64,000 bases of DNA, from positions 12,181,501-12,245,500 of the forward strand of contig NC_064447.1 of NCBI RefSeq assembly GCF_023343835.1. Reading direction: 5' to 3'. This document shows, piece by piece, positions 10,771-25,700 of the stretch. The stretch is from Lagopus muta. Taxonomy: Eukaryota; Chordata; Aves; Galliformes; Phasianidae. Within the stretch, counting starts at the first letter, position 1; each line of letters begins with the position of its first letter. Position numbers and translations under genes: made by a program. Below the pieces are notes generated by a model that did not search any database, had not been told where the DNA came from, and saw nothing but the letters and a program-made list of their open reading frames with translations.

Positions 10771-13700
10771 CTGGAAGGAGGGGTTACAAGTGAGCGCTGT
10801 GTGCGCAGGGGAGAGCGGTGCGCTTGGAATCGAAGCTGGGACCGCACTGAGGATTGTGCTGATGGGCCTCTGGTGCTCTTGGTGCCCGTCACGGGTTCGT
10901 AAATCAATACGTTATTTTGGAATATTTCCGTCCAGGGCTGATGTAAGATATTGGGACATTGAGCAGCAGCCTTGGTGGAAAAAATGTCCTACTGTGTCAA
11001 AGAGAGAGCTCCCCCAGGTACATCTGTGCAGTTCTGCGTCAGCTCCCGGAGCTCGGCAGGGTGAGGCGGAGGTCCTGAACTGCTCCGCTCAGCCCTAGAA
11101 AATGTGGCTGTATTTGGGAAAAGGTTACGTTGTGAACACGGAGTGAGTGTCTGATGATTGCAGTGGAAGAGGAGTATGCTGTGAAAGGAGGTATCTGTTT
11201 AGTTTGTAGCGTTCTGGTTTGGGATTGGAGATCTCGGGTGGCCATGCTGAACTTCTTCAGGGAGCAGCAGTTTGTCAGTGGGAGTTCTGGCAGGACCAGG
11301 GCACGCAAATTCTTTGATTTGCAGGATTAGAAGTATCTTAAAGCAGTAAAAATGGAAAGAAAAAATAAAAATCAATGGCTGGTATATGAAGTTGTTTCTG
11401 TTGACTTGCTTGTATTGATCTTCTAAAATTTTTTTTGGCTCTTGCTCCCCTTTGAATCTGTTTTGCAGTGACCGCAGAGAGCTCATGCGGCTGTGCTGGC
11501 TGGGATGGGGGCTGCCCCTTCCCTTCTGATGGTAGATCTTCAGCTGTGTGTGCTGTCACCAAGGCTTGGTGGGGAAGGCTGCTCCCACTGCAGATAGCAG
11601 AGTTTGAGTGGAACTGCTCTGTTTTCCCTCAGAACCACCAAGCTTTAGTGGGTTGGCATGAGCGATGGAGGGCAACGTGGCAGTTAGAAAGGGAGTTGGT
11701 ACAAAAGGATGGGAGCATTTCGATACAATGGATGAACTTGTTAAAAATATATTAAAAAAGAAGAGTAAAAAGACCATCCAGAGACTGGTGTGGCTGGAGT
11801 GGCAGTGCTTAAATACTTGCATTGAGTTTTGCAAAGCAGAAGATAACTTCTGACAGGGTCTCCTTGGACAGGGGTGTTTGTGGAAATTAGGCAGTTTTAT
11901 GGTTAAAATAAACTCTCCCTGTATAAGACTTGTGTGTGAATTTGTATGGGATGTAGCAGTGGCTCATGGCTTCCTGCAAGCAAACTCCTGCAGAATGGTT
12001 GCATCTGTTCTTGTTAGTTAGGTCTCAATTTTCACACTTCCATACATCTTTGTTAGAGCTGGGTGTGAAGATGGAGAAAAGTTCAGTCCTCCACTGGGAG
12101 CTGAAGGCTGTCCTAGCCGGGTTGGCTTTTATCTCTGTAGTCTTTGTGAAAATTCCTGCATGGATTTTCCCCCTTAATCCTGTTACTTCTTCAACATTTG
12201 TAGCTCCATCCCGCTCTGTGTCTGCTGCAGCTCCACTCTGCGGCTGACTGGGAGATGAAATGCGTTCCTTGTGTTCCCAGACTGGGAAATTACTTAATTA
12301 ATTCACTTGATCTAACAGCATGGTTACAAGAGCAGGGCACGAAGCTCCAAGTTGGTTCTCTGGTCTGGCATACAGATTTACTCTGTGATATTGGAAGGAG
12401 ATAACTTGCTTTTTCTCTCTTTTTTTTTTCCCCTCCTGCTGTAGTGTGATTGTGATAAGCAGTTAGAGACCTATGGCTGTAGGGGAATGCAGAAATGCTG
12501 GCACTTAACAGTTATTAAATGAAGCTTAGAGAACCTCACTTGACTATCTTTGAGCTGTTACACTGCTGCTTTTCTTGCACCAAATACCGAGCAGCAATTT
12601 GAATTTTAGTTGGAGAATCAAACAAAAACCAACCACCAAACAACAGAGCCTGCCCCCAAGCCCTCAAAACAGAGGAAAAACCAGCCCAGAGCAGCCAGCA
12701 CAGAGCATGTGCTTGATATCCAGAGTGAGGAAGCTGGAGAATTTAAGGAGGAAAGTAAAATGTTGGAGCCTGTGTTCCCGTGTCTCATTTCTGATAGCAT
12801 ACTTATAATCTTGTCTTGTTTTGGCAGCGGGCAGCATGGATTTACAACCAAATTGTTGGTCTGCAGCTGCACCATCTGTTAATCAGTGAAACTTTCCTTA
12901 TACCTACAGATCTGTGGATCATTGTTATTGGACAAAGTAGGCTGATTCTTTCAGCTTTTTCCTTTCCCACTAAGAGTGATGTGGTTTAAAGTTCCTTTGA
13001 AATACAGAAACAACTGAGTTGTGTACTGTTGTCTCAGTCTTAAAAATATCCGAAGCCTTAAGAAGAAAGGTGTTTTTTTTTGGGTGGTTTTTTTTTTTTT
13101 TTTTTTTTGTCCCCTAGAACTTCTGTTTTTTCTTTTTTAGTTTTCAGGGGATTTCAGATTGTGTAAGCATAATGAAAAATAAAAAGGAAGGGAGTTAATG
13201 CTGTAGTAGCACAGTGTGCTCTTGGAGGGGCTGGGATGGACACTGGAAGAGAATTCTCAGACCAGGGAGGAATGTGTTGAGCACAGCTGGGGGAAAGGCA
13301 TTTCCACAACTCCTGAGGCTTCTCATGAGAAGGCAGAAGGGAAGTGCTGATGCCTGATTGCTGGTAAGTGTGCCTTGCCCGCGAGCTCATGGTGGAGCCT
13401 GCATTTTTTGCCAGGTGGAAATGTGAGGTGTCAGCACACAGAAATACACACTGCTGGGGCTCTGTTTCCGAGAGCTGCTGCCTTGTGCCCCCGAGGCCGT
13501 GGCTGTGATAACAGCAAGGAAGCAGTTACTTTTCCTGAAGGCATTCCTCTCTTTAACATTCCTTTCTCCTTACAGTCAGACCGCTACACATGCAACCAGT
13601 GATTCCATGGCACCTTCTACTTAAGCTGTCTCATACATTCAGTGGATTAGCACCCGAGTTTGATAAAGAGCAGCGTGTGGCAGTCAGCTGCAATCCAGAG

Positions 13701-16700
13701 GGAAGCCCTCCAGCTTTGGCTGTCTGCAGTCCAGCAGGGAGGAGAGATGGGCACAGCTGTGCATGGTGTGTTGTAGGGTGGCTTGGAGGCTGCTGGTATG
13801 GGATGGAGTGGTGAGTTCTGGGTGCTGACTGGAGCCTGAAATGCATGGCGTGGAAGGGCACAGCTTTCCATTTTGTTCCCTGTGCACTTTCAGCCCAAGG
13901 GCTACCAGACCCACAGGGCAGCAGTTACTGCAGCTCTTCTCTTTCAGAAGCAAACAAAAACTGGGCTGTGCTTTAAACGCTTCTTTAAGCTTCCACTCCT
14001 TGTCTCTTTGCTCTCTGCCTGTTTGTATATGTATGCATATGTGCATTCCTTCTAATTTTGATATCAAATTGTTTTCAGTTACCCCAGGCTGCTTCCCTGT
14101 GTCTTATCGACAACAGATTGAAAAGCTCTGCTGTGGCTGAGAGATAGCTTGCACAAAGAGCTCATTTCATTTTATCTGCTTCCCTGTGTTCCGGGGTACC
14201 ATTCCCTACCTCATTCCTGTATTCATTTACAGCTCTACGTATATAAACTTTGCTAGATGATGATCTGAGATGAAAGGGAACGTTTCAAAATTAGCTGTTC
14301 TCCAGCAGAGCGCGTGATGGGAAGCATTAAGTGTTTTGTTACCGTGCGTGTAAATCCTTTTATTGCTTGAATGCAGGAGCTCATACCAATGAGTTCCCAC
14401 TATTATCCACCATGCCTGGCCTGTATTATCCACCGTTTCTGGCTGGGGCTCTCCAGGCTGTTTGTGAATTGACTCTTCAGTAAGCAGGGCGAAGGATGGG
14501 CTGCTGAATGCTTGCAGTGTGTTGTTCTGCAGGGTTAATGTTAATGCTGGAGTGGTGCTTTCTGGAACAAGTTAACAGCTCCAAAGTAACCGTCGTGTTC
14601 TCAGACCAGTGTTTGAGGATGCACGTTCGTGTTGGCTAGCTGTCCTGCTAATGTGAAAGACATGTTATTAATTAAAAGTGTAATGACTCTGTACAGTTAT
14701 CTGATTTGTATGATTTAGACAAGGTGGGATGTAGAGAAGCTACAGAGCATTTCATGAAGAGCCGGATGCGCTGATAAAGAGAAGGTATTTCCTGTAGATG
14801 AGTCGTAGAGCACAAATTTAGGGAATAACTTGGCAAAGTATTCCAAGTGAAGGAACGTCATGTCTTGATCTCTGTGTGGGGTTCGCTGTGGTAAACATGG
14901 GAGTCCTTCTCAGCATCAGGTGGTGCACAGTTTGAGTCCTGCAGCAGATCCAGGGACTTGAAGGATAGCTGTGAAGCCTTCAGTATTTCCTCTTTAAATC
15001 CTTTCTTGTGGTCCAGATCTGTTCCCACCAGGGCTGCAGTAGCTCATCGGCTGGTGCTGAGCCCCTGATCAGGGAGCAGTGGGTGCCATGGGATCGCAGC
15101 TGGCCAGCAGGGCAATGAAAGGCAGGCAGAGAGGCTCAATGGGCAGCAGGAGGGTGCAGATCTGTGCTGCTCTCAGAAGAGGTGGGTTGTGTTTGGACCA
15201 GCTCCTCTTTGGGAGGCCGGTTTGCTGTGACTTCCTCTGAAATGTGAGCCAGTGGTTGAGCAACACAGGACCGTGGAAATCTGTTTAAGCATGTGTGCCT
15301 GCATGGCAGAAATAACCGAACCTCCTGCGTCACGTTGCGTTTCAGTCGTGCGAGTGAGCAATTCCACCATGAATAACCAGGGCGAACAGCTGGAGAGCCG
15401 CTGCTCCAGGAGCGAGGCTGCCTTGTGCTTTTCATAGTGCTCTCTGTGTGTTTTCGATGCTTCCTCTTGGTAGCACGGCTGCTGATACCCTGCAGCGCAG
15501 TCAGATATTAGGTGGGAGGGTTTTATTACACTAGGAAATAATTTGCTTTACTCTCTAAGTCTTGAGTTCTTTTTCTTCCCCTTCCTTTCCTTCTCAGTTC
15601 AGCATCTGTTTGAAATGTAGTATAGCTATATTAACTCTTTATCCAGCAGAGTCCCATATCAGCTTGAATTAGCTTGTATTTTTACAACAGACCTCTGGCA
15701 ATTAACTGGAACTTTTAGAAGCTCTTTGGAGGTGGGGTTAACAGGTGATTATTCAATTAAAGTGCAGGTGTTAAGACTTGCTTCTCTGAGTCATGTTAGC
15801 AGGAATCCGAAGCCTGACAAGATGTGTGGGGTAAGGTCATCTGTCCTGGGTTTGGGTTGGACTCTTTGAGCCCTTCTACAGAACAAAGACTGAAGCTGCA
15901 TATCTGAGGAGTTGGAGGTTGCCTGCTTTCTCCATTTTCCAGAGCCAGAACAGGTGAGAAACCCTTAGGAGAAGATCAGGGCTTTCAAGTTGAGGTTATG
16001 AATCTGTGTCGTCTTGAAGGAACCTCTAAGGCAGATACCAACCTTTTCAACTATGTATCAAAGCTTGCAGGGAGGATTCTTGCTTCTGTAATTACTGTCG
16101 TCTTGAGTTGCCAACATTTTAGATGTGTTTAAAAAGGGCTGCAACTTCCACACACTTGCAGTGAGGGAATGGTTAATACCCCACAGCTTTAAGCAGTTTT
16201 TCATTAGTGGATTTAACTTGCTTTGTAAAAAAAAAAGCTTGCTCACCATATCTCTTAGACAGACATCTTTGGAGAGGAAGCAGCTCATCTGTTCCAGACA
16301 GGAGAGCAAAACCCAGGTGTGGGTTGGATAGATTCCAGGATTATATCCATATTTTCTATCTTCTCCTATGTGTAAAATGAGTAGAAAAAAAAAATTGCTT
16401 TGCAGAAGAATGTGAGCTTGCTTTACAATCACGTAACATACAGTTATGAAGTCAAATTCAGAGAGTGGACTTCAGTTTGATCATTCAGAAAGAAGAGAGC
16501 ACTGGGAATCTTCCTCCTTCTCCCTTTGGTGTGCCCTCTTCATGGCCATACTGTCACAGCCACTTTGTTTCCCTTTTGCATCTTGCTGTGAGTTAGTTAG
16601 GATCTCTCAGACTGAAGCTGCCCAGCTATGACTGAATTCAGTGTGTGGGGAAAACAAAACAAAACAACCCAAACTCAACAAAATAAAAACCAAACAGGAT

Positions 16701-19700
16701 GGGTTTATCTACAAGCAATAGAGTTCGTGCATTTGTAAGATTTTGCCTGAGCTTGCTGAGATAGAGGAACTCTAGGGTTGATAAACATTGCTAGGATCTG
16801 TTTCCTGCTGCTGTTGAACTTAAACATACTGACATAGTAAATTACTGCAAGTCGTGCACGCTCCAGCACACTGTCATACAATTTAATATAGCAATGTCAA
16901 ACAAAGTGTCTCTTTCCTTTGTAATGGCATGTGCAATGAATGTAATAACTTTCTGCAGAGCAGTCAAATAACACATTTTCTTTACTTCCACGATTTGTTC
17001 TAGGCAGGATCCAAAAGTGCTGAGCCAGGGCTTCATTCATTTTGGCAGATCCTGCTGTGGTGGGAGCTGGACAGACAGGAAACACAGGCCTCCGAGCTGA
17101 ATCACGGCATGGATTTGGCCCGTGATTCTTCTGCTCAGTAGAGATGGCTTCCTGACTCGATATAATTGGTGGTGCTTCTGGGTGTAGTGCAGAGGGAGGC
17201 ACCGAGGTCTCCAACGTGTGGGAAGTAGCAGAGCCTCCTGGGGGAGGAGTGGCTCGAGTGCTCTTGTGGTGGTGTTGCACCACTGTGGGAACTCTGAGAG
17301 AGGGAACGGAATACTTGAAGTCTCCCTTTTGCTGTATCATCTCGAGATCTGTTGGACAGCTTGTTTTATCCCCTTTTGCCTTTCAGATTTTGCAAAGCCT
17401 CCAGTAAATGAAACGCGGGAACCGGAACAATTCCTAATGCAGGCACCCCCAGGAAATCCACTGCTGCTTCCCCACACCTTGCAAGAGCTATTGAGCAAGG
17501 ATAGCGTGCAGGTGGAGCTCATACCTGAGAAGAAAGGCCTTTTTCTGAAACATGTGGAATACGAAGTTTCCAGCAAGGTAACGTGAGCAAGCATTGGTTT
17601 CAGTGAGGCCGTGTCCTCTGAGGATCTCTGTGCACTTGCTTTCGGCAAAGTTCTGTCTGAGTTGCTCTGTGGGATGATGCTGCTTTGAGTAGGCTGGGTG
17701 GATGGGGTGGGTTTCAATGCGCTGGCTTATACTTTCTTGACAAGTGCTTCTGCAGTGTGGCATGGCTTCTTAGCTGAGGTCTGATGCACCATCAGCTAGT
17801 TCTGCAAAGTCACTGGGTAATATTCAGGTTACTGGCTAACCAGACACACCTGCAACGTGAGCTCTGTACAAAACCAGATGTATAACACTGAAAAACCAAC
17901 GATTCCATTATCCTGTGTTTCAGGCTATTTAGAACTTGTGAAGAAATGATATTGGCAGGTGCTAAACTGAAATCCTTAATGAACAGAAAAGTTACAGAAA
18001 CAAAAAATCCTTCTGCAGAGTCGGGGCCATTCATTTCCAGTTTAGTTGTTCTAATCCTGACCTGTAGCTTCTGACTGTGGGGTTGGCAAACACTCAAGTT
18101 GATGTATCTCTTCCTTTTTATGGATTGGACGGTGATACAGCTCTCCAGTAGACTGGGTAGCTTTTTTTCAACAGAGTAATCTATTCCAAGTAGACTGTGA
18201 GCAATTTGCATGTCCTAGGCCACAAAAAAAACAACAGTTACTGAGCAGCAATTGAACTGCTGTACATATTTGGCATCACTTATTTGTGGTGACGTTTATG
18301 GCTTTAGATTAATGTCTGGAAGATCATCAAAGATAGTTGTATGGGAGAAATGGCAACAGAGTGAATGTCTGTGGCCTCTTGAGGACGCAGTGTTTTTAGC
18401 CCATGACTGCAAGATACTGGTCTGAAGGACTCTGCTGGTTCTCTCTAGGTTTTGAATTTAGGAATCCATTACCAACTCGTCTCAGTTGCTCTCATCCCTC
18501 TCAGTTCCAGCTGTAGATGCTTCTGCAGGAAGTAGAATAACTTGCCCTTGATCTTCATCAAGGAACTGCAATGCAAATCAGCATCAGATTTCAAATCAGA
18601 CCGAGGGAGGCCCTAGGGGCTGTTCCTGTTGTGCTCCAGTTATCTGCCTCCTTACTTCTGAAAATGCATAGTGCCATTGAAGTGGTGGGTGATTGCAGAG
18701 CAAAAGTGGTGAGAAAACATAGAGTTGTAGTAGTCTTCCTTACAAGCTGTTCCAGTGCAGTATTTTCTACCACCTTCCTACCATGAGCCCCTAGAAATGA
18801 GGAATATTTCATTTCTGTTCAATCTGGGTGTGATTTTTCCTTTCCCTTCTACAGCTTATGTTAGGAAGTTGTGGAAGCGCTGCTGATTGTCCAGCCTGGA
18901 TTGATGGATTGATTTCAAGTTGTTATTTCTCTCTTCCTCCATTGCAGAGATTCAAATGCTCGGTCTACAGGCGCTACAATGATTTTGTGGTGTTCCATGA
19001 GATGCTGCTGCAGAAGTTCCCGTATCGAATGGTGCCAGCACTTCCACCAAAGAGGATGCTGGGAGGTAACCTGGGTCTTTGTTTTGTTGTGTGAGTGTGA
19101 TCCAGGTGATATCACTGGAAATCATTGAAAGAGCTCAGTTCAGGACTGGCAGCCCGGTGATGCTAAGTGAACAGCTTCAGCAGGAAGCGTTCCTCACACA
19201 GAAGCCTTATGGCAACATGAACCACGCTTTGAGCTTAGCTACACAAAGGTGTCCTTCTTGCAGATTAACCAAGTGCCTTGAAGTGACCATTTCCCTCTTG
19301 ATTTTTTTTTTCTTCCTGTTATAAGGAGCTTGTCAATCTGCTTAAGGTTAGAAAGGAAAAAAAAAAGGCTGGAATCGATGCCATTTCACTCAAGTGTGCT
19401 GTAGCTCTTAGAAACCAATGAAGTAACCCAAAACAAAAGGCGTATCAAAGCTCCTCTGACATTTTTGTAGGCACCGGTTTCAAACTTCTGTTAAAATGTT
19501 GCACAACTGTATAAGATCCTATCTTGTTTTTCACTTCATCTGCGGAAGGATGTGCTTTTCACTGCCTTGTCTCCTGCCTGTGCTGCTAAGTTTAAAATGT
19601 TTCAGTAAATAATTGATTTTAGTTGAGGAGTCCATGTATTGCTACAGTAAAAAGGAGCTGATAAATGGGTTTGTAGTGAGCCAGAACAAAGCAAAATAAC

Positions 19701-22700
19701 ATTATTGGGAACTTCCAATGGTCATTCTTTACAATGGTGTGCAAGCTGAAATGATCTTTCTTTTGGGGGTTGTGAAAACTAATCTTTGAAGTTGGCCTGA
19801 TTTAGTGCTCTCTGCTGGGACTTCCAGGATTTCTGCTTCATGCAACGCCTATAAACAAAGTGACCTTTCTGATCTATCTTAGCAGAGAGAAGATGCTTGA
19901 AAGATGTTTCCAATACATAAAACCTGTCTGTTCGTATTTCCTAGCATTTCTGATGTGTTGATATTTCTTTGTGTTCACTGGAGCGTTTCTTCTCATACAT
20001 GTGAGATGTCTCAAAAGAAATGGGAACAAATGCTAGTAGAACAGTCCTGATGTAGTCCAAAACTTTAAGGCAGAAAGTGATGTTACTTTCTTCTCCTTCA
20101 GATTTATTTTAGTTGATTTTTTTCACCTTTCCTGCAAAGGTGCTGGGATCTCTGATGTGCAGCCTTACTGCATTGCCACCAGACTGAAACCCTTCCTGTT
20201 TTGGGAAGGAAGATGAGCTGAACTCCTTCCAGTTGGACAAGGAAGGCCTTTGGGTGGATGTACTGCAGGTTGAAATGTAGATTTTCAGGGCACTTTCATT
20301 ACTGTGGGAAAAAGATAAGTGCAGATATTGGCAAAGCAGCTGAATAAACCCAACCTTTTCTTTGTAAGTAGAGGTTTCTGGTCTTAGACTCAGTTGTTTA
20401 ACCTGCTTGCTTGACCTGTCCTGTGGAAATAAACACGTGAATATATATGCAGGATATTTCGGTAAGGTATGAAGCATCACTTGAGGGAATAGTTGAACCA
20501 TTCTTTGGTTTTCTTCAAGTGCTTTGACAAGGTTATTACCTTGGAATATTACTGAGGAAATTACTGGACAGAATGTTTTATTTTTATTTTTTTCTTTCTG
20601 AGCAACTGTAATTTTGTACTCTGTTAATTGAAATTTGGTGCTCCTTCCTGCAGCCGATCGAGAATTCATAGAATCAAGGAGGAGAGCTCTGAAGCGCTTC
20701 ATAAACCTGGTGGCTCGACATCCCCCCTTCTCAGAAGATGTGCTCTTGAAGCTCTTTCTGTCATTCAGTGGCTCAGTGAGTATTTGTTGGTGATAAAACT
20801 CAGTTTGCACACCTTCCTGTCACTGCTCTCCTGGGCAGAGTTCAGAGTTGTTTTTGACCTACATGTTGTTGCTCTCTAACATTTTGTCTCAGCCACAGAG
20901 GCTGTGGGTGCTCCGTCCCTGGAGCTGTTCAAGACCAGGCTGGATGGGGCCCTGGGCAGCCTGATCAAGTGCCAGGTCTGGGTGTTGGTGCCCCTGCTGG
21001 TGATGGGGGAGTTGAAATTTGATGATCCTTCAGGTCACTTCCAACATAAGGCATTCTGTAGTTCTGTAATAATTATATGATATTTCTGTAGCTGAGAAGT
21101 GGAATGCAAGTTCATTTGAAGCCAGGAATGCAATACTTTGAAAATGGTAACTGTTATTAGGAGAATACTGATGGCAATTCCCCTCGAACTAAACTTAGCC
21201 TGAATAAAGCTCAATCTGATAAATTGTGACTTACTATTATAATGTGAGAGTCCTGTGTAGGCTGACTTTCCTTAGAATCAAATGAGCATGAAAGAACTGT
21301 GTCTCCTTTAGGATGTACAGAATAAACTAAGAGAGTTGGTGCAGGGAGTGGGAGATGAATTTCTGACCTGCAGATTGGCCACCCAGGCCAAGGTATGTAT
21401 ACACATTGCTTACCTCGTTTAATGCTGATTTAAATGTCTCTCTTCTCCAGGTGGATCAGTTCTGGTGTTTGTTTGGTGGTAGAGCCCTTAGCAAGGAGAG
21501 AGCTGTTTCCAGATTTGGAAGGACTTTCAGGCTCCTAACTTTTTAGGAAACAGAAATAAATATTTGAGCCTGATAGTTCTACCTAAATGCTGGTTCATGA
21601 ACATGAGACAACAAATCCTGCTCTGAACCCGATTTTTAGTGAATGCTTGCATAACAGGATTTAAGAGCTAATATCTAGACCGATGTCCTCTTGTGTTCAA
21701 GTCATCCTTCTGTCTTCCTCGCTGTGGGAGAGTAATTTGGATTGCTTTAGAGAAGTCAGGTAGAAGTTCTGCATTGATCTCTTTATCCCAGTGGTCAGTG
21801 CTGTGGTGAACTTTAAGTATACATTTACTGTTCATTGAGCAATTTTGAAGTGGTTGTTCAGGTACTGCTAGCAGAAGGTTTTGCAATTGAAGCTTAATTG
21901 AGGCTCTACTGGTGATGCACAGGTCAGAAAGAACTTACTTGAACTCTGAGTACGTGCTCACCTTAGCAGTGCTGGCAGCTATTAGTAGCTTCTGATCAGA
22001 ATCGTTGAACTGGAAACCTCCCAGTTCCTGCTCTGTGTAGTAGAGTTGTGCATTTTGGTATCTGCATTTGAACCTCTTTCTGCCTCTGAGATTTGGGGGT
22101 GTTTGTGTGACATCTGACATGTATATCTAAATTATACTCCTAATTTTTAAAATTATATATCCTAATTATAACCCTGATCTCTCCAGGGTTGTCACAGCAC
22201 GGGGGGAGAGAGTGCCAGAGGTGTTTGTCTCTCTCCTAACTGTCTGGTGTGCCTGCGGCTGTGATATGTGAATGCCTCTCATGTACCCACTAGTAACCTC
22301 CCTTGTGCCTCTTCAGGACTTCCTCCCAGCTGACATACAGGCCCAGTTTGCTGCCAGCAGGGAGCTCATCCGGAATATTTATAACAGCTTCTACAAGCTC
22401 CGGGACCGTGCAGAGAGGATAGCATCTCGAGCCATTGATAACGCCTCAGATCTCCTCATATTTGGGAAGGAACTAAGGTAGGCTGGGTGGAAGAAGATTT
22501 GCTCATGTGAACTCTTCTCCTGTTGTTTTGGAACTGAAGGCTGTTGTGAGGTTTACTTGCAAACGGTCTAGTGAGTGTGTGTGTTTGAATGCATGCTGCA
22601 TGCCCTAATCAAGTTCTCCTAACTGAAAAAGAAGAAAACCTGTGCTGCGTTCCATAGACCAACAGAGATAAATAGCAATACTTTGATACTCAGGTACTGA

Positions 22701-25700
22701 TATATTGTCTCTCCTTCCAGAATATACTTGGCAACGTGTCTGTGACTGTGCACTAGTACCTCTGTGCTGTGAGCTCTCTGAAATTCTGAGTTGCTTTCTG
22801 CAAACTAGTGCACCTACCAAGTGGAGTTTGTTTCCTAAACTTAATCATTAATTCTGTTCTCCTAGTGCTTTGGGCTCAGACACTACACCTCTTCCTTCCT
22901 GGGCTGCTTTGAATAATAACACATGGGGGACTTTGAAACAGGCCTTGAAGGGTCTGTCTGTTGAATTTGCACTTCTGGCAGATAAAGCTGTGCAGCAGGT
23001 GAGTTCATTTTTTTTCTGTGTGTTCCTTTCTGTATAATGAGGAAGGTGCATGGCTGTCTTATGTTTCATCTTGAATCGTGAGCTCTACAGGTGTAGACAT
23101 TTAAAAACTTAAAAGGGAGATTGTAATCCCAGCTTGCATCCTCAGCCACCAGCCTGCTTGTTCAGGTGTGAATGAAAGAGCTGGCTTTTTGAATGGGGAA
23201 GAAAGGAAAGGAGGGAAAAGCCTGCTTTCTTTTTTCCTTTCAGGTGGTTATCAGACAAGTGCAGTTGTGTTGCTGTGCTGAGCTGTCCAGAAGGCCTGTG
23301 TTCTGTGTGATTTACCTGCTGCAGAGAATCCAGAACCTCTGAATCAAATTTTGACGTTCGTGTTACTTAGACAAAACACGAGAATCATTCAGACAGAAGT
23401 GCCTTGTGTGAATGTGCAGTGTGGTACTGACAGAGCAGTGCGAGATCGTGACAGTCTGGGAAGCAAAGTAATAGTTTTGTCTTCCCATCTCAGTGTGTTA
23501 AAATATTCAGCGTGCTTTTACAGATCAGTCAGACCAGCTCTTTTTCTCCAGTTTGTTCCAGAGAGCTCTACTGACACGGGAAGAAAAGGCACTGTTTAGT
23601 AAAAGGGGGAAAAAAAAGTTGTCAAATTTAGCTTTGTGTCTCATTTATGCTTTCTGATGCACGAACTGTTATGGGAAATATGCAGGTATTTATAGATTTA
23701 ACAGATTAATGATCTTATAAGAAGGAAAGTCAAAAATTGGAGGAGTCTACAAAAACAAATTTTGAGGCAGAGAGAGTTGAAAGGCCTGGCACACAGCGCT
23801 GGGAAACTGACTGCTCTGGTTGTAATAATCAGTCAGTTGGAATAGCTGTTCTCACTCCAGTTCAGGTTTTTGTTCTGTGTGCTGGAGACTGAGCACTACT
23901 GTTACGTCTGAAAGGTTTCTGATGCAGTTGTGTAAGCACTGATATGCCCTAGGGAGTACTGTGGAGGGCCTGCATGGGGTAAGGATTTGAAGAACTCTGA
24001 TGTTGGTGCTTGCTGGGCTTACGTAAAATGTACTTTTTCCTTGTTTTCTAGGGTAAACAGGAAGAGAATGATGTGGTGGAGAAGCTGAACCTTTTCCTGG
24101 ATTTACTCCAGTCCTATAAAGTGAGCTTTGCCGTTCTTCTGCCAGTGAAAAAGTTGTTTAGAGCTTGTGCTCTTCAGAGGGTGTGATGCCAATGAGATGG
24201 AAAAGTGTCTGGGAGGGCAGTTTGGAGGCACAGAGGGGATGTGGCAGAGGGGTGGGAGTGGCTGTTAGCCTTAGTTAGCTGCATAGCTTACTGATCAGCT
24301 TTTCCTGTGATGAGATGTTGCCAAATGGCAAACACATCTGGGAGGAACTCAGAAATCTGACTGCTTGAATTGCGTGGGTCAGCCAACCTTTTTCCAGATT
24401 TGACTGCTTTCGAGTCAAACCAGTGAATGAGATGTTCTGTCAGTGGAGACAATTTGTGAGCTCGGCTACAAACAAAAGAATTGTTTTAATATCAATCTCT
24501 CAAAGGCACTTCTTTTAGAAGCACCTAGTGGAACTGTACTTGGCAGCCTCTCCTGACATTCGCATGCTGGGACTGAAATAGAAGGGCACTGGGAAGCTAT
24601 TGCTACAGTTAATTGCCAGCACTTAATATTGAGAAGGTCATGGAAGATAAGTGGTCTGATAAGATCCAAAATGTTGGCCAAAGTGGTGTTCTAGATTGCT
24701 TGGACCTGTGCCACTGAGCTTAAGTGGCACTTCTGTTTCTTGAATTCTTAGCTAACGTTTTTACCCTCCTAAGAAGAAAAAAAAAATATCTGCAGCATAG
24801 AAATAGCATAAAGCATGACTGTCTTTTATGTTCCTGATGTAAATGGCTTGCCTGCTTGCTGTCCCTTTGCGCTATGCCTTGCTTCCACTCAGTACCTACT
24901 TTTTATTTGCTTCTTTTCCTCTATAAAGGACCTGTGTGAAAGACATGAGAAGGGAGTACTGCACAAGCACCAGCGAGCACTGCATAAGTACAGCATGATG
25001 AAGAAGCAGATGATGAGTGCCACTGTGCAGAACAAAGAACCAGAATCAGTGGAGCAACTGGAATCTCGAATTGTGGAGGTAGTGCAGATACATGAGGAAA
25101 GCAGAGAGTGGCACAGCTCAGTCATATCTGCAGAGAGCCATTAGCCTGCAAATGTAGCTGTTACCTGAGTCATTTGAGCTATCTGCTGTGCTACAAGGAT
25201 AACACGTTTGTTTTCCTCAGTTATTTACCAGGACTTATTACTGGTTCTCTGGCAACGTGATGTTTTCAGGAGATGAGGAAAGCAATATTCTGTGTGATGG
25301 AAAGTGCAGTTGCTGTCATGTCATGTGAGCGCAGGCGCTGCCTTTTTGGGTTCCTGTTGTGTGTTTGAATTGCCAGGTGGTGAGGAATGCTGTTTTCTCC
25401 TGCTGCAAATGGATCTCCTTGGCACTCTCTTCCTGGCACTGTGTTTCACTGAATTCCTTCTCTTTCAGCAAGAAAACGCCATCCTAACTATGGAGCTTCG
25501 GAATTACTTCTCTTTGTATTGCCTGCACCAGGAGACACAGCTCATCCATATCTATCTGCCTCTCACATCTCACATACTGGGGGCCTTTGTCAATTCCCAG
25601 ATCCAGGGTCACAAAGAGGTGAGTTCTTTGACCTATGCCCTTTTTCCCAAAACACAATGAAAATTTTGAACTGATTTATTTTCTCCTGTGGGTCTTCCTC

